NCBI GenBank assembly: GCA_947463435.1
Contig: CANHTS010000004.1
Coordinates: 1-38,530, forward strand
Direction of reading: 5' to 3'
From: Flavobacteriales bacterium
Lineage (GTDB): Bacteria; Bacteroidota; Bacteroidia; NS11-12g; UBA955
Length of the DNA: 38,530 nucleotides
The translations under genes and the position numbers were made by a program. Position 1 is the first letter of the stretch; each line of letters begins with the position of its first letter. The notes beneath the pieces were generated by a model that saw only the letters and a list, made by a program, of their open reading frames with translations, was not told the origin of the DNA and searched no databases. Shown here piece after piece: positions 37,201 through 38,530 of this stretch.

Positions 37201-38530
37201 CCGGCCCAGTGCGGTTGAACTGTGCAAATCAAACTGCTTGATGTCGGGGGCTGCAAGGTATTCTGAACCGCCGAACATGAATTGCAGGAAAGTCTTTCCG
37301 TCGCGTTGTGTCGTATTCAGCCTGCGTGGCGGGGGCGGTGCGATGGTGTCGGAAACCGTGATGCTGCCGGAATTTACCGGGTTCTGCAAAACGCCAAAAA
37401 GATCGATCCCTTGTGCGCTGTAAGATGTTGGTGTATCAGGCGGCAGTCCGTAATCTGAATAAACCGGTTTGATGCCGGCCATCGCCTCTTCCGAAGGGAA
37501 GATCGGTCGCTTGTCGCCAAGGATCGTATTCTCAGTGCCGCTTATCCGGGTAAGTAGCAATAATATGCTGTCGTTCAGGTCTGCCGCGTTGGGTGTTTTG
37601 GTGAGGGAAATGCGGGCCGTTGCACGACCGACGAACTGATCGGCCGGAATGCTGTTACTCGCCAGAATCTGTGGTTCCGGAGCAGCACTCTCGCGGGTAA
37701 GGATGCCCGGATTCTCGATGGCGCCAAAACGGTAACGGGTATTGTTGTTATCCGAGACCTTGGCCTGTACCGAGTCGAGCACACCTGATAAAATGGTTCC
37801 GCCGCTGTAATGCGCTTCTACCTTGTAGGCGTAAAAAGTGCCTTCAGCAGCCTTCAGGTCTACAAAATACAGCTGCAACAACCGGGCAATGTTGGGGTCA
37901 GTAGCTGCCCAAAGCAGCCATTGCAATGGATAAAACTTCGGCTGGTTTACATTGATTCCGGTGAGCAACTCAAGATCGTGGTAAGGCTTAGTCAGATCTA
38001 CAAAAACACTCTGACTTCCTGCGGGAAGAATTTCCTTCTGCTTCAAGGCTTCCAGTAGTTTTCTGTAGTTGCCGGATAAGCCGCTCAATTTTGTACGGTA
38101 TGCGCTGCCGCCGTTGTTGTAATAATTGCGGTAGTTCGCCAACTCGCTGATATGTAAACTGAAATCGGGGAGTGCCAGGTTAGACGTATTGTATACCAGC
38201 AAATCTTTGTCTGATATCCGTTCCCAAGTGTCTGAAATCATATTGCTCGTTTCGGCGCAGGTGATTTCCGTAATCTTATCAAATACCAACTCAATACCCA
38301 CCCGCGTGATGCCTTCATGGAACAAACTGATTTGTTTCACACCGGCCGGGTGTATCATTTCGATCAACTGGCCACTGTCGCTGTAAGCATGCACACGCAC
38401 GGGTTTCGCGTTCTCGAGATTGATCAGGAATCTGCGTACCGGACGTTCGAGCAAAAACTGCATGTAACGGCCCGGACTTTGGTTCCCCGGCACAAAACAA
38501 TCCGATGTAAACTGCAACCTGCCCTGAATA
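34276..38530 (-). CDS. Giant (>1,413 aa) FN3-like multidomain protein, N-terminus outside the window
   Basis: The track start at 38517 is a TTG; the frame stays open to the window edge (...IQGRLQFTSDCFVPG). FN3-like strings APEEVHSFSVANLKNKSLLIWKTSEDPGITHIEIQRR and FFYKVRVVDAAENRGPWSP. Confidence 0.85.
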   Translation of the reverse strand, partial: IQGRLQFTSDCFVPGNQSPGRYMQFLLERPVRRFLINLENAKPVRVHAYSDSGQLIEMIHPAGVKQISLFHEGITRVGIELVFDKITEITCAETSNMISDTWERISDKDLLVYNTSNLALPDFSLHISELANYRNYYNNGGSAYRTKLSGLSGNYRKLLEALKQKEILPAGSQSVFVDLTKPYHDLELLTGINVNQPKFYPLQWLLWAATDPNIARLLQLYFVDLKAAEGTFYAYKVEAHYSGGTILSGVLDSVQAKVSDNNNTRYRFGAIENPGILTRESAAPEPQILASNSIPADQFVGRATARISLTKTPNAADLNDSILLLLTRISGTENTILGDKRPIFPSEEAMAGIKPVYSDYGLPPDTPTSYSAQGIDLFGVLQNPVNSGSITVSDTIAPPPPRRLNTTQRDGKTFLQFMFGGSEYLAAPDIKQFDLHSSTALGRGDSHKFELLQVGGRTFVTESNGNRIYTLQCKGLNTLSGLPQTGTIRLTHGADSKPLPPSRRLSFNNFQLRLHTDNTVLIRIQTGHPGLELPASGALRMEAASDDPSFWGNARSSQSFNSPLGFRLTSSRGYNRPGTLGNADAAFTCRILHRRVITPEMAVDRITGRKLNQQNLVELYLDRPLLAPGIFKGSLAGTDLSLTTPVLEQFSGSVITASQIALLNNKPETQLHCTRIWVTASSALTVNSQLRFFPVLPQVNLEAGIAENANPVQGMMRLLMSNAANPNTSNSINGGEMFVWGRYLRAAPNTSPTAFNSDLLPLSMELLSDVYALGNGNYEALVQCPKEILELVPNQKARFFPLNEIDISALVGGTVPGTAGKLDTYFALRSRDQKDNAGRMSKAMQVTQLRPRPAAPGPMPRFCGTAQGTDQQAPLPDQSNHAMVCLEWDNAGTGMRYEIARASGSAIINQHRTLWYLNPTAFNLETLFNDLPANPPTQVAFSTLSGLNNAPAGTHRLRLSTNNLNNLVGGRLVQGNAIYQILQAEAATDNLSTCLVVVRCKTQPFTAPSGSTMQLDRDPPYHLIHRDSAKLRRLADISNTPEARTIMEQAFALLHSTSLNTPGYTDRMPASGTDRFFYKVRVVDAAENRGPWSPAGGAVLQLDMRAPEEVHSFSVANLKNKSLLIWKTSEDPGITHIEIQRRTNGSPLAIKLGRFELSNTAVSPKPFFTNGKSLNIANSDVAFFRITTSGQTGPALIAFAKQRVVLRRLPNQANATSELIGADTYNIDFITVNNTTIRITGVSFKENQHSFDRYSIEVNGVIAQQENGFLSFLDETAALNTAYIYEARFIKTIGTLQLPSARFTTREISLVNLAAPDISGITLGVNSNGKRQINLPPVNRPGLQVRVYRVTGNESNLITTRINDVAPGFKGWQTLPSTSANQSSILVLDEGTGNQNTSISVQFMSEQSITSKPILLN

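Noticed and set aside
1-38530. CRISPR arrays, intact tRNA/rRNA genes, transposases or prophage structural genes
   Set aside because: Looked for but no convincing short regularly spaced repeats, complete cloverleaf, rRNA or IS/phage signature proteins were seen.

Overview
Bacteroidota-type chromosomal window (TAnnTTTG promoter-like motifs, T9SS sorting domains). Left third: three tandem paralogues encoding ~1,370-aa secreted GEVED/PKD/CUB/DUF5011-like proteins with T9SS type-A C-terminal sorting domains; the first is cut by the window edge. Two of the three are followed by identical UUCG-tetraloop terminators. Middle: housekeeping genes (aspartate kinase, fbp, recO, acyl-CoA dehydrogenase, ferredoxin + iscX), a signalling block (NarL/FixJ response regulator, propeller-type histidine kinase, LytTR regulator + divergent LytS-like kinase), then kdsC, alpha/beta hydrolase, CBS protein, POTRA/Omp85-like protein and nadK. 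Right third: a tightly packed minus-strand array of at least three unusual genes. These encode a >1,413-aa FN3-like protein that runs off the right edge, a 400-aa protein with an OmpA-like domain and no visible signal peptide, and a 1,993-aa beta-repeat-rich protein with no visible signal peptide. The two giants appear to share a module. This array is the best candidate for an undescribed system. Several ORF-track starts look wrong (Omp85-like, propeller kinase, nadK, LytS-like, ferredoxin, adhesin copies 2 and 3) and are reinterpreted here. All family calls are by eye; no database search was run.
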